Shown: positions 12,364 through 13,809 of the stretch, piece by piece | Position numbering within the stretch: the first letter of the stretch is position 1 | How the letters are laid out: each line of letters opens with the position of its first letter | From: Alphaproteobacteria bacterium | GTDB lineage: Bacteria > Pseudomonadota > Alphaproteobacteria > Sphingomonadales > Rhodothalassiaceae | NCBI GenBank assembly: GCA_003695555.1 | Contig: RFIU01000332.1 | Span: 1 to 13,809 of the forward strand | DNA length: 13,809 nucleotides | Reading direction: 5' to 3' | Made by a program: the position numbers and the translations under genes | The notes under the pieces: model-generated | The model's database searches: none | What the model saw: only the letters and a program-made list of their open reading frames with translations | Told to the model about the DNA's origin: nothing

Positions 12364-13809
12364 TCAGTCGGCCTCGGCGGCTGCCCGGCGTAGGGCCCGC
12401 TTGCGTTCATGCGGGTCGAGATAGCGCTTGCGCAGCCGGATGGCGGTCGGCGTCACCTCGACGAGTTCGTCCTCGCCGATATAGCTGAGCGCCGCCTCCA
12501 GAGTGATCGGGCGCGGCGGGGTCAACAGGACATTGTCATCCTTGCCCGCAGCGCGGATGTTGGTCAGCTTCTTGGCCTTGAGGGGATTGACTTCCAGATC
12601 CTGCGGGCGATTGTGCTCGCCGATGATCATCCCCTCATAGACATCCTCGCCGGGGGCGATGAAAAGCGTACCGCGCTCTTCCAGATTCCACAGCGCATAG
12701 GCGACGGCGCGTCCTTGCGCGTTCGAGATCAGCACACCATTGCGCCGCCCGGGCAGGGCGCCGGCGTGCGGTCCATAGCCGTCGAACAGCCGGCTCATCA
12801 CCGCGGTGCCGCGGGTGTCCGTCAGCAGTTCGCCATGATAGCCGATCAGGCCACGCGACGGCGCGCGGAAGACGAGGCGCAGCTTGCCGCCGCCCGATGG
12901 GTCGGCCGACAGCAGAACGCCCTTGCGTCGCGCCAGCTTGTCCATCACGACGCCCTGAAAATCCTCGTCCACGTCAATCACGACCTGCTCGAAGGGCTCT
13001 TCGCGCGCGCCGGTATCCGGATTGCGCCGGATCAGCACCCGCGGGCGAGAGACCGAAAGTTCGTATCCTTCGCGGCGCATCGTCTCGATCAGGACGCCGA
13101 GCTGCAGTTCACCGCGTCCCTCGACCTCGAAGGCGTCCCGGCTCTCGCTTTCACGAATTCGGATGGCGACATTGCCTTCCGCCTCTCGCGCCAGTCGATC
13201 GCGCAGCATCCGGCTGGTCAGCTTGTCGCCGTCCCGGCCGGCCAGCGGGCTGTCGTTGATCGAAAAGGTCATCGCGATGGTCGGCGGGTCGATGGGCAGC
13301 GCCGGGACCGGTTCGTCCAGCTCGGGCGCGCCCAGCGTGTCAGCCACCGTTGCGGTTTCCAAGCCGGCGATGGCGACGATGTCGCCGGCCATCGCTTCTT
13401 CGACCGGTACGCGCTCGAGGCCGGCAAAGGAAAGCAGCTTGGTCACCCGGCCGCTTTCGATCACCGTGATGTTGCCGTCCGATTGCTTGCGGATCGCCCG
13501 GATCGGGTCGCCGACGCGAATTCTTCCCTGCTCGACCCTGCCGGTCAGCACGCGGCCGAGGAAGGAGTCGCGCTCCAGCAGGCTCGCCAGCATCGCGAAC
13601 GGCGCCACCTCTCGCCCATCGCGCACCGGCGCGGGGGCGGGGACATGACGCAGGATGGTCTCGAACAGAATGTCGAGATCCGTGCCCGGCGCCTCTTCCG
13701 GGTCACCGACCGCCCATCCTGCCCGCCCCGAGGCGAACAGGCAGGGAAAATCGAGCTGCTCCTCGTTCGCCCCGAGCGCGGCGAATAGGTCGAAAACCTC
13801 ATCATGTAC
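12364..13809 (-). CDS. typA: Ribosome-associated GTPase TypA/BipA, N-terminus beyond the right edge
   Basis: The minus-strand frame is open to the last base, so 481 of about 605 residues are visible and roughly 125 N-terminal residues (including the P-loop) are missing. The first visible residues 'VHDEVFDLFAALGANEEQLDFP' continue the G domain right after the NKxD motif, then 'ASGRAGWA' (G5-like) and 'LDILFETILRHVPAP'. Domain II ('FLGRVLTGRVEQGRIRVGD'), EF-G-like domain III ('FEVEGRGELQLGVLIETMRREGYE') and domain V ('APSRGLIGYHGELLTDTRGTAVM') follow. The BipA-specific C-terminal domain follows with 'APGEDVYEGMIIGEHNRPQDLEVNPLKAKKLTNIRA' and 'LSYIGEDELVEVTP'. TypA binds the 70S ribosome and assists assembly and stress or cold adaptation. 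A start at the GTG 13626 would cut off the G domain and is rejected. Confidence 0.97.
   Translation of the reverse strand, partial: VHDEVFDLFAALGANEEQLDFPCLFASGRAGWAVGDPEEAPGTDLDILFETILRHVPAPAPVRDGREVAPFAMLASLLERDSFLGRVLTGRVEQGRIRVGDPIRAIRKQSDGNITVIESGRVTKLLSFAGLERVPVEEAMAGDIVAIAGLETATVADTLGAPELDEPVPALPIDPPTIAMTFSINDSPLAGRDGDKLTSRMLRDRLAREAEGNVAIRIRESESRDAFEVEGRGELQLGVLIETMRREGYELSVSRPRVLIRRNPDTGAREEPFEQVVIDVDEDFQGVVMDKLARRKGVLLSADPSGGGKLRLVFRAPSRGLIGYHGELLTDTRGTAVMSRLFDGYGPHAGALPGRRNGVLISNAQGRAVAYALWNLEERGTLFIAPGEDVYEGMIIGEHNRPQDLEVNPLKAKKLTNIRAAGKDDNVLLTPPRPITLEAALSYIGEDELVEVTPTAIRLRKRYLDPHERKRALRRAAAEAD

Noticed and set aside
12409..13788. Open frame of 459 codons on the plus strand opposite typA
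   Set aside because: The minus strand encodes unmistakable TypA domains over the whole interval. The plus frame is a compositional shadow.
1..13809. CRISPR array, insertion sequence, prophage, integron or toxin-antitoxin pair
   Set aside because: No regularly spaced direct repeats, no transposase or integrase frame, no terminal inverted repeats with target duplications, and no small overlapping toxin-antitoxin-like gene pair were seen. Composition is uniform except for the AT-richer stretch near 7.9-8.06 kb.

Overview
The window reads as a GC-rich chromosomal segment from an alphaproteobacterium. The evidence is strong G/C bias at third codon positions, a queA-tgt pair, a Do-type PDZ protease next to rarA, promoters of the TTGACA-N17 type, and a Fur-like TGCAAA inverted repeat of the kind used in proteobacteria. 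I cannot fix the order or genus from the sequence alone. There are no insertion sequences, phage genes, CRISPR arrays or rRNA genes. The gene set looks like core chromosome, with a few poorly characterised envelope genes between housekeeping genes.

Layout. From the left edge, the 3' end of a Do/DegQ-type periplasmic protease (two PDZ domains) overlaps rarA, an AAA+ replication-recombination ATPase. After a short gap come queA and tgt, which overlap by ATGA and make queuosine in tRNA. The tgt product keeps its catalytic residues but has lost the three cysteines that normally hold the structural zinc, which is the most unusual thing I found. Next is a tight three-gene unit: lipoprotein, M48 metalloprotease, lipoprotein. 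Each junction is a 4-base ATGA overlap. A tRNA-Lys(TTT) with a strong promoter follows.

The middle (about 7.3-9.0 kb) is sparser. A 148-residue secreted protein lies on the minus strand behind a promoter whose spacer is a Fur-box-like palindrome. A 696-base non-coding stretch with several hairpins follows, and then a lone gspG (type II secretion major pseudopilin) on the minus strand. folE (GTP cyclohydrolase I) lies divergent from gspG, followed by tRNA-Glu(CTC) with its own consensus promoter.

The right part holds a 701-residue TonB-dependent outer-membrane receptor on the plus strand. Convergent with it is typA/bipA on the minus strand, whose N-terminal GTPase part runs off the right edge.

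Functional links. queA and tgt act in the same pathway. The lipoprotein-M48-lipoprotein unit probably works together at the outer membrane/periplasm. The Fur-like promoter and the TonB receptor both suggest metal acquisition, but they are about 2 kb apart and I see no Fur site in front of the receptor. Many long open frames opposite real genes are by-products of GC-rich codon use and are not annotated.
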